From IMG/VR virus record IMGVR_UViG_3300008012_000103, positions 1 through 30,507 of that record: 30,507 bases of DNA; one strand, 5' to 3'. Source of the stretch: a virus. Below the pieces are notes generated by a model. It saw only the letters and a program-made list of their open reading frames with translations, was not told the origin of the DNA and made no database searches. Shown here piece after piece: positions 1 to 8,319 of this stretch. Position numbers and translations under genes: made by a program. The stretch's first letter is position 1; each line of letters opens with the position of its first letter.

Positions 1-372
1 ATAGTTTTTCCATTTAATCATCTTACATCATTTGTTGGTGATAGATCATCATCATTTTCTTCTGTCAACGATGTAAGTGTTAAAACATCAGACATGAAAT
101 TTTTTGCTAAGACAGTAAACGTTTTTGCTAGTACAAATAAAACTGATGGCGACGTAGTAGACTATACTGTTTCATATCCACCATTTAATGGAAATCCAAT
201 CGTAACTGCAACGATTGTTTCTGGTGCTTCATCAACAATTGGCGACGATGCAACGGTAGTTATGAAAAATATTTCAAGCTCAAGTTGTACATTTAGGATA
301 ACTTTTAATGCTGGTGGAAACCTAGATATTTTTGTTAACATTATTGCAATAGGTTTCCCAGTTCTATCATAA
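1..372 (+). CDS. C-terminal part of a probable phage virion (tail/fibre) protein, 5' truncated
   Basis: The frame is open from base 1 to the TAA at 370-372, so the gene starts before the window; 123 codons are visible and the ATG at 94 is probably internal. The visible part is Ser/Thr/Val-rich, alternates hydrophobic and polar residues as in beta-structure, and ends in a hydrophobic strand (IIAIGFPVLS). Its layout, with a YPPFNGNP segment followed by TATIVSG and a closing GF strand, resembles the H-type-lectin-like beta-sandwich tips at the C-terminus of phage fibres and baseplate proteins. That assignment is inference from pattern. It lies immediately before the replication block, so it probably ends a structural module left of the window. 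Confidence 0.5.
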   Translation: MVFPFNHLTSFVGDRSSSFSSVNDVSVKTSDMKFFAKTVNVFASTNKTDGDVVDYTVSYPPFNGNPIVTATIVSGASSTIGDDATVVMKNISSSSCTFRITFNAGGNLDIFVNIIAIGFPVLS

Positions 373-378
373 TTTTTA

Positions 379-387
379 TGGTAGAAT
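379..387 (+). promoter_or_regulatory. Extended -10 promoter (TGgTAGAAT) before the zinc-ribbon gene
   Basis: TG at 379-380, one spacer base, then TAGAAT at 382-387 form an extended -10 element. The 12-mer GGTAGAATTGTC found here recurs at 12150-12161 in front of another gene, there with a perfect -35. No convincing -35 is seen here. Transcription would start near 394, giving a leader of about 20 nt with an AAGGAA ribosome site before the ATG at 414. It would drive the replication block. Confidence 0.5.
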
Positions 388-413
388 TGTCTAAATTTTA
401 AACAAGGAATATT

Positions 414-602
414 ATGTGCTGCAAAAGATGTAAAGGAAAAATGTTTGTAGATAGAGTTCATTCTGCATATAATCATTTGGAAATTTTTTGCATAAATTGT
501 GGTTATAGAAAAATATATCACCCCCCATCAAAGTTTGGAAATTTTGCATTATGGCTAGAAAAAAAAGAAAAAGAGACAGCCAAACAGGTGAATGGCAGGT
601 AG
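414..602 (+). CDS. Small zinc-ribbon protein (62 aa)
   Basis: The start has an AAGGAA ribosome site 5 nt upstream. Two cysteine pairs are visible: CCKRC at residues 2-6 and CINCG at 26-30, typical of a short zinc ribbon. The C-terminal third is basic and acidic (WLEKKEKE), probably helical. The last 52 nt overlap the start of the next gene in another frame. Small phage proteins with this CxxC pair and a W-L-x-K-K tail are familiar, but no function is known to me. Nucleic-acid binding is a reasonable guess. Confidence 0.65.
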   Translation: MCCKRCKGKMFVDRVHSAYNHLEIFCINCGYRKIYHPPSKFGNFALWLEKKEKETAKQVNGR

Positions 603-1087
603 CTCCAGCAAGAACCATCTTTTTCATAGACGGTATATTAGTAAGGTTATTAAACACAAATAGAGGTGCGAATATCGTAAACCTGTTTGACTTGATTAAT
701 CAAAAAGAAGTATCTATGCTTTTATCAGATTTTAAAAGGCATAAAAAAAGAGCCTATACTTTGGCAGATACAGCAAGACTTTTAAATCGTGGTCCAGCAC
801 AAATATATAGATATATAAACGAGGGATTAATTGATCCGCCAACTGGAACCCAGCCAGGTGGGGAAAGGATGTTTACTAAACTATCTTATTATTCAGAGGA
901 CGACATATTTAAAATTAGAGAGGTTATGTCAACAATTCATAGGGGTAGACCAAGAAAAGATGGGAAAATATCCAACAGCGTATTGACTGAGCAAGAATTG
1001 CGTGCTAAGATGGGTGATGCCTTGATGTTATATACAAGGACAAAGGATGGGGATTTTGTCCCTGTTTGGTCAGAACAAACATATTAG
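551..1087 (+). CDS. HTH (MerR-like) DNA-binding protein with an AT-hook-like motif
   Basis: This 178-aa protein starts with a basic stretch (residues 1-8, MARKKRKR). A helix-turn-helix of MerR/excisionase type lies at about residues 68-92 (YTLADTARLLNRG...IYRYINEGLI). It is followed by an RGRPRK sequence at 131-136, the core of an AT-hook, which contacts the minor groove of AT-rich DNA. The C-terminus ends in a Tyr/Trp-rich strand. The start overlaps the upstream gene by 52 nt. It was chosen because the N-terminal GEW..APARTIFFID block looks conserved in phage proteins of this kind I can recall, though no strong Shine-Dalgarno is present. It is likely a regulator or an origin-associated protein, since it heads the replication block. 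Confidence 0.65.
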   Translation: MARKKRKRDSQTGEWQVAPARTIFFIDGILVRLLNTNRGANIVNLFDLINQKEVSMLLSDFKRHKKRAYTLADTARLLNRGPAQIYRYINEGLIDPPTGTQPGGERMFTKLSYYSEDDIFKIREVMSTIHRGRPRKDGKISNSVLTEQELRAKMGDALMLYTRTKDGDFVPVWSEQTY

Positions 1088-1095
1088 GAGAAAAA

Positions 1096-1296
1096 ATGTC
1101 AGAAAAAACAGAGGTTACTGTAAACCTTGGATACACGCTCAATCTTGGAAATTTTCAGAGTCTGAGGGTAGATCTCGGATGTACTGACTATGTTCGTCAA
1201 GATGAAGATGTAGATACCGCAATGAATCGCGTTTATGACTTTGTAGAGGGCAAAGTTATGAGTAGGATTGAGGAAGCTAAGCGGGAAATGGATTAA
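1096..1296 (+). CDS. Conserved small phage protein, unknown function (66 aa)
   Basis: The start at 1096 is chosen over an upstream in-frame ATG at 1066 because AGGAG lies 5 nt before it and it avoids overlap with the preceding gene. The N-terminal half is made of short beta-strands (VTVNLGYTLNLGNF, SLRVDLG). The C-terminal half is a charged helix containing FVEGKVMSRIEEAKREM. The pattern resembles a family of short proteins found beside phage helicase and primase genes, but I know of no established function. Its stop overlaps the next start (TAATG), so the two are probably translationally coupled. Confidence 0.6.
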   Translation: MSEKTEVTVNLGYTLNLGNFQSLRVDLGCTDYVRQDEDVDTAMNRVYDFVEGKVMSRIEEAKREMD

Positions 1297-1604
1297 TGGT
1301 TGATAAGAAGCAAAGATACTCTCTTATAAGCTATTTTAAAAAAGTAGCAAAGGAAAACAATGCTCCCTTACAACCGATTAATATTCATTCTCAGCAATGG
1401 GCTGCAGAAGCACTTATAGAATCATATGGATATCAGGAGTGTAAGGATTTAGTAGATTATTATTTTGTTGTCTCAGCCTCACCAGACTGGACATGGTTTG
1501 CGTACAACTCTGATAGGCTGCTACAATCTAAGACATTAGAAGATGATGATCGGATACTAAGAGAACGTTTACGAAAAGGTGCTAAGGAATGGTTGGAGAC
1601 TTAA
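1296..1604 (+). CDS. Conserved hypothetical protein before the helicase (102 aa); possible helicase-loader role
   Basis: The ATG overlaps the preceding TAA by one base, and the gene ends by overlapping the DnaB start in the same way. The protein is mostly helical, with aromatic-rich blocks (YYFVVSASPDWTWFAYNSDRL at about residues 55-75) and a basic, charged C-terminus (RERLRKGAKEW). No catalytic motif is visible. Its place directly before the helicase is where several phages encode a helicase loader or replisome organiser. That is context only; the sequence does not show it. Confidence 0.55.
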   Translation: MVDKKQRYSLISYFKKVAKENNAPLQPINIHSQQWAAEALIESYGYQECKDLVDYYFVVSASPDWTWFAYNSDRLLQSKTLEDDDRILRERLRKGAKEWLET

Positions 1605-2824
1605 TGGATGACCTAGAGGCAAAAGTATTATCTGCAGTCCTTGAAGACAAGCAAATTCATGTTTTATTGCAAGCAAATCCAGATTCATTATTCAGAACAC
1701 ATGGAGATGTTTGGGAATTTATCAGGACATACTATGAGAAGAATATGTCTGTTCCTCCGTCATCTATTGTTGTAGAAAAGTTTAGAGACTTTGAGCCAGT
1801 AAAAGATGTGGGTGCTACCAAGCACCATGTAGACGAACTAAGAACAAACTTCCTTGACGGTAAAATTAGGGAGTTGCTAAAAACTAGTGCATCACAGCTC
1901 CAGGAAAACAAGGTTCAAGATGCTCTTAATACCCTTATTTCTCAAAGTTCTGACCTTAAGCGTGGCTCTGCAGAGGTTCGTGATATTGACGTTGTAGATG
2001 TAGATGATGCTGTAGCATACTTCAAACACATTGAAGAACTAAATAGGCTTGGTGCTCATGGCATTAAAACAGGTCTGGCAGGATTTGATAACTACCTACC
2101 TTCTGGAATTATGCCAGGGCAGTTTGGAATTCTTCTTGCTTATCCTGCTATTGGTAAGTCGTGGCTTGCATTGTATCTTGCTGTGCAGGCATGGAAGAAT
2201 GGCAAAAAGCCACTCTTTGTATCTCTAGAGATGACAGAGAGCGAGGTTCGTAATCGTGCCTATACTATTATGGCAGGGGGTCAGTTCTCTCATCGTAAGA
2301 TTAGTGCTGGAGAAATTGATATTGAAGAGTTTCAGCGTTGGGGTAATAAATATTTAAATAATATGCCCTCCTTTCAGATTGTTTCTAATGATGGATTGGG
2401 CGAGGTAACTCCAGCAGTTTTGCGGGGCAAAATAGACCAATACTCACCAGACATAGTGTTTGTTGACTATATTCAGCTTATGCAGTCTAATACGCCAACG
2501 GATAATGAGGTAGTAAAGATTAAGAACATTAGTCGTGAATTAAAAATTCTTGCTATATCGGAGCAGACTCCTATTATTGCAATTGCTTCTGCAACACCTG
2601 ATGATGCAAAGAATATGAATACTGTTCCAACTTTGGGTCAGGTTTCATGGTCAAAGCAGTTGGCTTATGATGCCGATTGGGTTTTGGCACTTGGCCGTGA
2701 AGCGTCCTCTGATATTCTTGAGGCTTGCTTTAGAAAAAATAGACACGGCTACCTTGGAGAGTTTTTAGTACAGGTAGACTTTGACAAGGGCAGATTCTTA
2801 TACAAAGATTTTGAGGACCAATAA
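1604..2824 (+). CDS. dnaB: Replicative DNA helicase, DnaB family
   Basis: The 406-aa protein starts at 1604, where GGAG precedes the ATG by about 6 nt and the ATG overlaps the upstream stop. A start at 1589 would add five residues. The N-terminal helical domain covers about residues 1-125. The RecA-like motor follows: Walker A AYPAIGKS (179-186), the SLEM motif (about 205-208), Walker B DIVFVDYIQLM (about 283-293), and a C-terminal KNRHG segment as in DnaB H4/R-finger regions. Hexameric helicases of this family unwind DNA 5'-3' ahead of the polymerase. The downstream primase and polymerase support this role. The Walker A lacks the usual first glycine, as is often seen in phage DnaB proteins. 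Confidence 0.92.
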   Translation: MDDLEAKVLSAVLEDKQIHVLLQANPDSLFRTHGDVWEFIRTYYEKNMSVPPSSIVVEKFRDFEPVKDVGATKHHVDELRTNFLDGKIRELLKTSASQLQENKVQDALNTLISQSSDLKRGSAEVRDIDVVDVDDAVAYFKHIEELNRLGAHGIKTGLAGFDNYLPSGIMPGQFGILLAYPAIGKSWLALYLAVQAWKNGKKPLFVSLEMTESEVRNRAYTIMAGGQFSHRKISAGEIDIEEFQRWGNKYLNNMPSFQIVSNDGLGEVTPAVLRGKIDQYSPDIVFVDYIQLMQSNTPTDNEVVKIKNISRELKILAISEQTPIIAIASATPDDAKNMNTVPTLGQVSWSKQLAYDADWVLALGREASSDILEACFRKNRHGYLGEFLVQVDFDKGRFLYKDFEDQ

Positions 2825-2831
2825 AGTCCAG

Positions 2832-2837
2832 TATAAT
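2832..2837 (+). promoter_or_regulatory. Leaderless promoter (-10 TATAAT, 6 nt before the ATG)
   Basis: TATAAT at 2832-2837 is followed by TATCCT and the ATG at 2844, placing the expected transcription start at or next to the A of the start codon. A weak -35 (TTTTGA, 2809-2814, 17-bp spacing) lies in the end of the helicase gene. The same order with almost the same spacer, TATAATTGTCCTATG, occurs at 16161-16175. Confidence 0.65.
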
Positions 2838-2843
2838 TATCCT

Positions 2844-3167
2844 ATGACAATTGTACACAAAGGGATTAAAAGGTTCGAACTAGAAGGACAAATCTATGAT
2901 GAATCTTCTATTCCCCGAATAAAAAATGAACATATATTCATGCTAACAATGATGATGAAAACGAAAGGTTATTTGATTAGATATGATATTGACCCTGACT
3001 TTACCATCATGTACAATGGAAAATCATTCGACTTTAAGTTATCGGTATACGGAGTATTTGTAGGAAAGAAGAGGGCGCAATGGTTCGATGGGGTGGACAA
3101 AAACAAGCTAATATCGAATTCTACTCAGAAGAGCAAGTCAGAAGAACACTCCTGGCCTGCGGCATAG
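2844..3167 (+). CDS. Hypothetical protein between helicase and primase, leaderless (107 aa)
   Basis: The frame is open from 2781, but the start at 2844 fits the TATAAT box exactly 6 nt upstream and avoids overlap with the helicase gene. There is no Shine-Dalgarno. The protein has an alternating basic/hydrophobic pattern, an MLTMMMK segment and beta-rich stretches (YLIRYDIDPDFTIMYNGKSFDF, VYGVFVGKK). Its last 88 nt overlap the primase start in a different frame. I do not recognise a family. Its own promoter and its place inside the replication operon suggest it is needed at a different level or time from its neighbours. Confidence 0.6.
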   Translation: MTIVHKGIKRFELEGQIYDESSIPRIKNEHIFMLTMMMKTKGYLIRYDIDPDFTIMYNGKSFDFKLSVYGVFVGKKRAQWFDGVDKNKLISNSTQKSKSEEHSWPAA

Positions 3168-4030
3168 ATATTGTCCAAGAGATTGAGTCAGACTTTATAA
3201 TTTACTGCCCATATCATAACAACCATAGAACACCAGCAGCAGAAGTATCTAAAACATCAGGAGATTTCTATTGCTTTGGATGCCATGAGTCACGCGATTT
3301 AGTTCAGCTCGTAATGTTCTGCTCAAAAAGAAATTACTTTGAGGCAATGCGTCTTATTTATTCCAAGAAAGCAGAAGACAATATAGAGGTTGACTTGCTT
3401 AAGATATTAGACAAAAAGCCAGAATATCCAGAGTTTGATGAAGGAGTCGTATTAAGGCTAAATGATGCTGCTCTTGTGTCTTATAGGGCAGCAGGTTATC
3501 TAAAGGGCAGAGGCATTACTAAAGATAGCGTAGAAAAATATAAGATAGGATATTCAGAAAAGCAGGATATGATTACCATTCCCATCTACTCGCCTGATAG
3601 TATTTGTGTAGGAATGGTAGGTAGGTCTGTAGAGGGCAAGGAGTTCAAGAATACCCCAGGACTCCCACGATCTAAAACTATGTTCAATATCCAAAGAAAC
3701 AAAGCTGCCAACAAGATATTCCTGGTAGAATCATCCTTTGATGCTATCCGCATTGAACAAGTGGGCGGTAAGGCATTGGCGACACTAGGATCAAATATTT
3801 CTAATAAGCAAAAGGACTTGCTAAAAAAGTATTTTACTAGTATAATCGTAGTGTCAGACAACGACGACGCAGGAAGGGATATGAAAGAAAAGTTATCAAT
3901 GTCCCTTGGTAGCATAGTAATACAGGGCGATCTACCTGATACTGTTAAAGACGTTTCTGACTTGGATGACGAACAACTAAAAACATTTATAAATACATTT
4001 GATAACGAGATACATTACATATTACAATAG
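3080..4030 (+). CDS. DnaG-type DNA primase (zinc finger plus TOPRIM)
   Basis: This 316-aa protein has an N-terminal CHC2-type zinc finger with ligands C43, H46, C65 and C68 (CPYH and CFGC). A TOPRIM domain follows, with the conserved glutamate at E217 (LVESSFDA) and the DxD pair at D260/D262 (SDNDDAG). These are the metal-binding catalytic residues that make RNA primers. It is shorter than bacterial DnaG (about 600 aa) and lacks a recognisable helicase-binding C-terminal domain, which is usual in phages. The ATG at 3080 gives an 88-nt overlap with the preceding gene and has only a weak purine-rich site. A shorter N-terminus is possible, but the zinc finger fixes the frame. Confidence 0.9.
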   Translation: MVRWGGQKQANIEFYSEEQVRRTLLACGIDIVQEIESDFIIYCPYHNNHRTPAAEVSKTSGDFYCFGCHESRDLVQLVMFCSKRNYFEAMRLIYSKKAEDNIEVDLLKILDKKPEYPEFDEGVVLRLNDAALVSYRAAGYLKGRGITKDSVEKYKIGYSEKQDMITIPIYSPDSICVGMVGRSVEGKEFKNTPGLPRSKTMFNIQRNKAANKIFLVESSFDAIRIEQVGGKALATLGSNISNKQKDLLKKYFTSIIVVSDNDDAGRDMKEKLSMSLGSIVIQGDLPDTVKDVSDLDDEQLKTFINTFDNEIHYILQ

Positions 4031-4042
4031 GAGAGATGATAT

Positions 4043-4693
4043 ATGGGAATTATTAAGGGGCTAAAGAACATTGAAGCTGTTCTAGATAAGCCAAAGACGG
4101 GCGGAACAGAAAGCAAAGTACGATGGCTAAGAATGGAAGATGGTCAAAGCACAAAGATTCGCTTTGTCAATGAGATTGATGAAGACTCTAAGTTTTATAA
4201 CGAAGACCGTGGTTTAGCAATTGTTGTAAGCGAACATACTAATCCAAAGGACTATAAGCGTAAGGCTGTATGCAGTCTAGAAGATGAGGGCCGTTGCTTT
4301 GGATGCGAAATGCATCGTAAGGATATGAAGGCTGGATGGAGGCCAAGGCTACGCTTTTATACCAATGTTATTGTTGATGATGGAATTGAAGACCCATACG
4401 TCGCAGTATGGAGCATGGGTGTTGCAAAGTCTGCAACATTTTCTACTATTCGTGAATATGCAATGGATGCAGAGGGCATCACAAATATGACATGGAAGCT
4501 TAAAAGAAATGGTATGGGCACAGAGACAAATTATACTCTCATTCCAGGCGCACCAGACATAGAAGAGTTTGACTGGTCTGGAATTGAGGCATATGCATTA
4601 GAGTCTGCGATTAGACAGGTTCCTTATGTTGATCAAGAGTCTTTCTACCTTGGATTTGACAATCCAGCAACATCAACTACGGTTGATTGGTAA
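4043..4693 (+). CDS. Single-stranded DNA-binding protein, T4 gp32-like
   Basis: The start has GGAGAG about 7 nt upstream. In this 216-aa protein a zinc site can be read from H65, C77, C85 and C88 (C at 77, then CFGC at 85-88). This matches the ligand order and nearly the positions of T4 gp32 (His64, Cys77, Cys87, Cys90). An OB-fold-like set of strands surrounds it (RWLRMEDGQSTKIRFVNEI, RPRLRFYTNVIVDD, YVAVWSMG). gp32-type proteins coat single strands and help the polymerase and recombinase. Its place between primase and DNA polymerase fits. A second, bacterial-type SSB is encoded at 20205. Confidence 0.8.
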   Translation: MGIIKGLKNIEAVLDKPKTGGTESKVRWLRMEDGQSTKIRFVNEIDEDSKFYNEDRGLAIVVSEHTNPKDYKRKAVCSLEDEGRCFGCEMHRKDMKAGWRPRLRFYTNVIVDDGIEDPYVAVWSMGVAKSATFSTIREYAMDAEGITNMTWKLKRNGMGTETNYTLIPGAPDIEEFDWSGIEAYALESAIRQVPYVDQESFYLGFDNPATSTTVDW

Positions 4694-4696
4694 GCC

Positions 4697-7600
4697 TTGA
4701 ATTACGCACCACTTCACGTTCATTCGCATTATAGTCTTATGGACGGGGTTGCAACCCCAGAGGAGTATGCTAAGCGTGCTGCTTCTCTGGGGATGCCAGC
4801 CCTAGCCATTACAGACCACGGTGTTCTTTCTGGTCATAGGCCAATGTACAGGGCTGCAAAAGAGCAGGGAGTCAAGCCCATTCTTGGTGTAGAGGGATAC
4901 ATTACTGCTGATCGTTTTGATAAGCGTGATAAGACAGAAAGAACAACACCACTAGACCTTATTTACAATCACATCGTAATCCTTGCTAAAGATCCACAGG
5001 GACTACAGAATCTTAATACTCTCAATGAGATTGGTTGGACAGAGGGATTTTACAAGAAGCCACGAATTGATTTTGAGGTTCTTGATAAGTATGGTGACGG
5101 TCTTATTGTTTCCTCTGCCTGCATGTCAGGCCTTATCAATAAGGCTATTGAAGTAGATGATTATGCTGTTGCCAAGAATCATATCAAGTGGTTTATGGAT
5201 CGCTTTGGCGATGACTTTTATGTAGAACTTATGCCACACAACGTTGCTGGTATGAACACAGAGCTTTATAATCTTGCTAATGAAATGGGTGCTAAGTGCA
5301 TCGTTACCCCTGACTGTCATCATTGTACGACAGATCAAAAGGTAATTCAAGAAATTATGCTTGCACTCAACACACATGCCAAGATACAAAAAGACGTTAG
5401 TTATGAGAAGTCTGCCAAGATACCTGACTTGATGAAGCGTCTTGACTATCTTTATGGTGAAGATCGTCCTATGTCATTCCGTAGTTTTGATATCCATCTC
5501 CTTTCATATGAAGAGATGCGAGAGGGTATGGAGAAAGAGCAGAAGTTTGATGATAGCATTTATTCTAACACCCTTGAGATTGCAGAGAAGGTTGAAGACT
5601 ATAAGCTAAAGAGTAACCTTAATCTTCTTCCAATCAAGGTAAAGAATCCAGAAGATGAGTTGAGAAATCTTGTCATAGATGGCCTTAAGTCTAGGGGGCT
5701 AGACAAAGATGAAGAATATCTAGCCAGGGTAGACGAAGAACTATCTATCATTAATGACAAAGAGTTTGCACCCTACTTCCTTGTTGTTAGCAATATGATC
5801 TCATGGTCTAAGGAACAAGGTATTATGGTTGGGCCAGGACGAGGATCTGCTGCAGGCTCTCTCGTCTGTTATGCACTAGGTATTACAGAAGTAGACCCAA
5901 TTAAGTATGGACTTTTGTTCTTCCGATTTATTAATCCTGAGCGAAATGACTTTCCAGATATTGATACTGATATCCAGGATAGCCGTCGTGAAGAGGTTAA
6001 GGAATACCTAGAGAAAGAATACAAGAATGTAGCCTCTATTACTACCTTCCTGATGTTTAAGGACAAGGGCGTTGTGCGTGACGTTGCTAGGGCACTTCAT
6101 GTTCCTTTGCCAGATGTGAATAAGGCACTCAAGCTTGTTGACACATGGGAAGATTTTATTAGTTCTAATTCAACAGAATGGTTTAGAGAAAAGTATCCAG
6201 ATGTTCAGATATACGCAGAGCAATTGCGTGGTCGTATTCGTGGTACAGGGGTCCATGCTGCAGGAGTTGTAACTGCAAAGGATGCTATTCATAAGTACGC
6301 TCCAATGGAAACTAGAACTGTAACGGGTACTAAGACTCGTATTCCTGTTGTTGCTGTAGATATGGATGAAGCAGCAGACATTGGCCTGATTAAGATTGAT
6401 GCCCTTGGGCTAAAGACTCTTACTGTTATTCAAGATACTCTAAGGACTATCAAGGAAAGAAACGGTATAGACATTGATCTTAATACTATTGATCTAAAAG
6501 ATAGAGAAGTATATCGAATGCTTTCTGAGGGAAATACCAAGGGAGTGTTTCAATGTGAAGCAACTCCATATACTAACCTTCTTATAAAGATGGGTGTTAA
6601 GAACTTTGATGAACTAGTGGCTTCTAACGCCCTTGTTCGCCCAGGAGCCATGAATACTATTGGAAAGGAATACATTGCTAGAAAGAGTGGTAAAAATATT
6701 GTTGAGTATCCCCATTCAGTAATGAGGCCATTCCTAGAAGATACTTATGGTCAGATTCTTTATCAGGAGCAGGTTATGCAGGCGTGTACCACAGTCGGAG
6801 GCATGACATTCGCAGAGGCTGACAAGGTTCGCAAGATTATTGGTAAGAAGAAAGACGCTAAAGAGCTTGATGTATTCAAGGATAAGTTTATTAGAAATGC
6901 ATCGGCATACATTAGTCCATTCCAGGCAGATAATATGTGGCACGACTTTGAGGCACATGCAGGGTACTCATTTAATAAGTCTCACGCCGTTGCATACTCA
7001 ATGCTTTCTTACTGGACAGCTTGGCTCAAGTTCTACTACCCTATTGAGTTTATGTATTCTGTCCTTAGCAATGAAAAGGATAAGGACTCAAGGACAGAGT
7101 ATCTTATTGAGGCCAAGCGTATGGGAATTCCACTAAGGCTTCCCCATGTCAATGAATCAGAGATTGATTTCTCTATTGAGGGTAAAGCAATTAGGTTTGG
7201 ACTATCTTCTATCAAGTGGCTATCTGATAAAGTTTCGTCAAACATTATTGCTGCTAGGCCATTTAATTCTTACCAAGAAGTTCGTGATGCCGCATTTAAG
7301 AAGGGTAGCGGGATCAATAGTCGTGCAATAGAGGCCATGAATGCCGTTGGTGCATTGACCTTTGACGATAATCCACGGGATGAAAAGAGGGTAAGAGAAA
7401 ACCTTTACGAATATCTTAACCTGCCAGAATTCAACATAAATGTTCCTAACCACTATTATGCGTATATTGACAACTCTGAAGATTATGAAGAAGACGGGTC
7501 ACACATTCTTCTAGGCGTTGTCAAAAATATAAAGCGTGGTAAGGGCTGGTCGCGTGTTGAACTACTAGACAAGACGGGATCAGTAGGAATATTTGCGCCT

Positions 7601-7972
7601 GAGGACACTACGATAGAAACGGGAAAGACGTACCTAATTCTTGCATCAGCCAATAGGGTTGCGGAGGCAATTCCAATTGATGAACTTGATAGTTACAAGA
7701 CAAGTCCCATGATTAGGTTCCTCAACTATAAGCAAATACCCTTTGGACAAGACGAGGTTTTTGTGCTATCGTTTAATCCTAGAATAACAAAGGCGGGTAA
7801 GAAAATGGCTAACATGACAATAGCAACCGCTGATCGTGAAATGATTGCTGTAACAGTTTTCCCATCACAATTTGCACAAGCATATATGAAGTGTGAAGAA
7901 GGTACAGTCGTTAAGATTGAGCTATCAAAAACAAAAGAAGGAACTACCATTTTGAAGGAAGTAATATCATGA
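4697..7972 (+). CDS. dnaE: DNA polymerase III alpha subunit (DnaE type)
   Basis: This 1091-aa protein starts at TTG 4697, needed to include the N-terminal PHP motif LHVHSHYSLMDG (residues 6-17); the TTG comes 3 nt after the previous stop. The order is the classical C-family one: PHP domain (ITDHG at 38-42), VGPGRGSAAGSL (378-389), catalytic aspartates in PDIDTD (D421, D423), third aspartate D568 (IKIDALG), YQEQVM (689-694), FNKSHAVAYS (759-768), and an OB fold from about 937. It copies phage DNA processively with a clamp, which is not seen here. Most PHP metal-binding residues look kept (HxH, TDHG, SSAC, PDCHH), so proofreading by the PHP domain is possible. The stop overlaps the next ATG (ATGA). 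Confidence 0.95.
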   Translation: MNYAPLHVHSHYSLMDGVATPEEYAKRAASLGMPALAITDHGVLSGHRPMYRAAKEQGVKPILGVEGYITADRFDKRDKTERTTPLDLIYNHIVILAKDPQGLQNLNTLNEIGWTEGFYKKPRIDFEVLDKYGDGLIVSSACMSGLINKAIEVDDYAVAKNHIKWFMDRFGDDFYVELMPHNVAGMNTELYNLANEMGAKCIVTPDCHHCTTDQKVIQEIMLALNTHAKIQKDVSYEKSAKIPDLMKRLDYLYGEDRPMSFRSFDIHLLSYEEMREGMEKEQKFDDSIYSNTLEIAEKVEDYKLKSNLNLLPIKVKNPEDELRNLVIDGLKSRGLDKDEEYLARVDEELSIINDKEFAPYFLVVSNMISWSKEQGIMVGPGRGSAAGSLVCYALGITEVDPIKYGLLFFRFINPERNDFPDIDTDIQDSRREEVKEYLEKEYKNVASITTFLMFKDKGVVRDVARALHVPLPDVNKALKLVDTWEDFISSNSTEWFREKYPDVQIYAEQLRGRIRGTGVHAAGVVTAKDAIHKYAPMETRTVTGTKTRIPVVAVDMDEAADIGLIKIDALGLKTLTVIQDTLRTIKERNGIDIDLNTIDLKDREVYRMLSEGNTKGVFQCEATPYTNLLIKMGVKNFDELVASNALVRPGAMNTIGKEYIARKSGKNIVEYPHSVMRPFLEDTYGQILYQEQVMQACTTVGGMTFAEADKVRKIIGKKKDAKELDVFKDKFIRNASAYISPFQADNMWHDFEAHAGYSFNKSHAVAYSMLSYWTAWLKFYYPIEFMYSVLSNEKDKDSRTEYLIEAKRMGIPLRLPHVNESEIDFSIEGKAIRFGLSSIKWLSDKVSSNIIAARPFNSYQEVRDAAFKKGSGINSRAIEAMNAVGALTFDDNPRDEKRVRENLYEYLNLPEFNINVPNHYYAYIDNSEDYEEDGSHILLGVVKNIKRGKGWSRVELLDKTGSVGIFAPEDTTIETGKTYLILASANRVAEAIPIDELDSYKTSPMIRFLNYKQIPFGQDEVFVLSFNPRITKAGKKMANMTIATADREMIAVTVFPSQFAQAYMKCEEGTVVKIELSKTKEGTTILKEVIS

Positions 7973-8319
7973 GTTATTTAAAAGATATGGATGATCTAGC
8001 CTTTACTCTGCACTCAGGAGCAGTAAAGAAGGGGTTCTATGAGCCATACTTACACATGGATGAGGCAGATAGGATAGTGTTTTATTTAAAGCAACTGGCT
8101 ATGATTCATAGTGAGGTATCAGAAGTTTTAGAGGCTATGAGGAAAGAGAAGGGCGACGATGTTGTTGTTGAAGAGTTGGCTGACATTATCATTCGTGTCC
8201 TAGACTTTTGGGCATTTCTTTCTATGACACAGTATACAAATAAGTCTTTAGCAAAGGCCGTTGTAAACAAGATGGAAAAGAACAAGGAGCGTCCAGCGAT
8301 GCATGGAGTATTAGCGTGA
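7969..8319 (+). CDS. MazG-like nucleotide pyrophosphohydrolase
   Basis: This 116-aa all-alpha protein carries the paired acidic motifs of the MazG/NTP-PPase superfamily: an ExxE at E49/E52 (SEVSEVLEAMR) and an ExxD at E69/D72 (EELADIIIRVLDF). These bind the Mg ions used to cleave NTPs or dNTPs to monophosphates and pyrophosphate. Phage MazG proteins have been proposed to clean up unusual nucleotides or adjust (p)ppGpp, but the substrate here is unknown. It overlaps dnaE by 4 nt and recA by 4 nt, so it is translationally coupled to both. Confidence 0.82.
   Translation: MSYLKDMDDLAFTLHSGAVKKGFYEPYLHMDEADRIVFYLKQLAMIHSEVSEVLEAMRKEKGDDVVVEELADIIIRVLDFWAFLSMTQYTNKSLAKAVVNKMEKNKERPAMHGVLA

Noticed and set aside
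162-521. Minus-strand open frame across the left edge
   Set aside because: It overlaps two plus-strand genes with better support and has no promoter or ribosome site.
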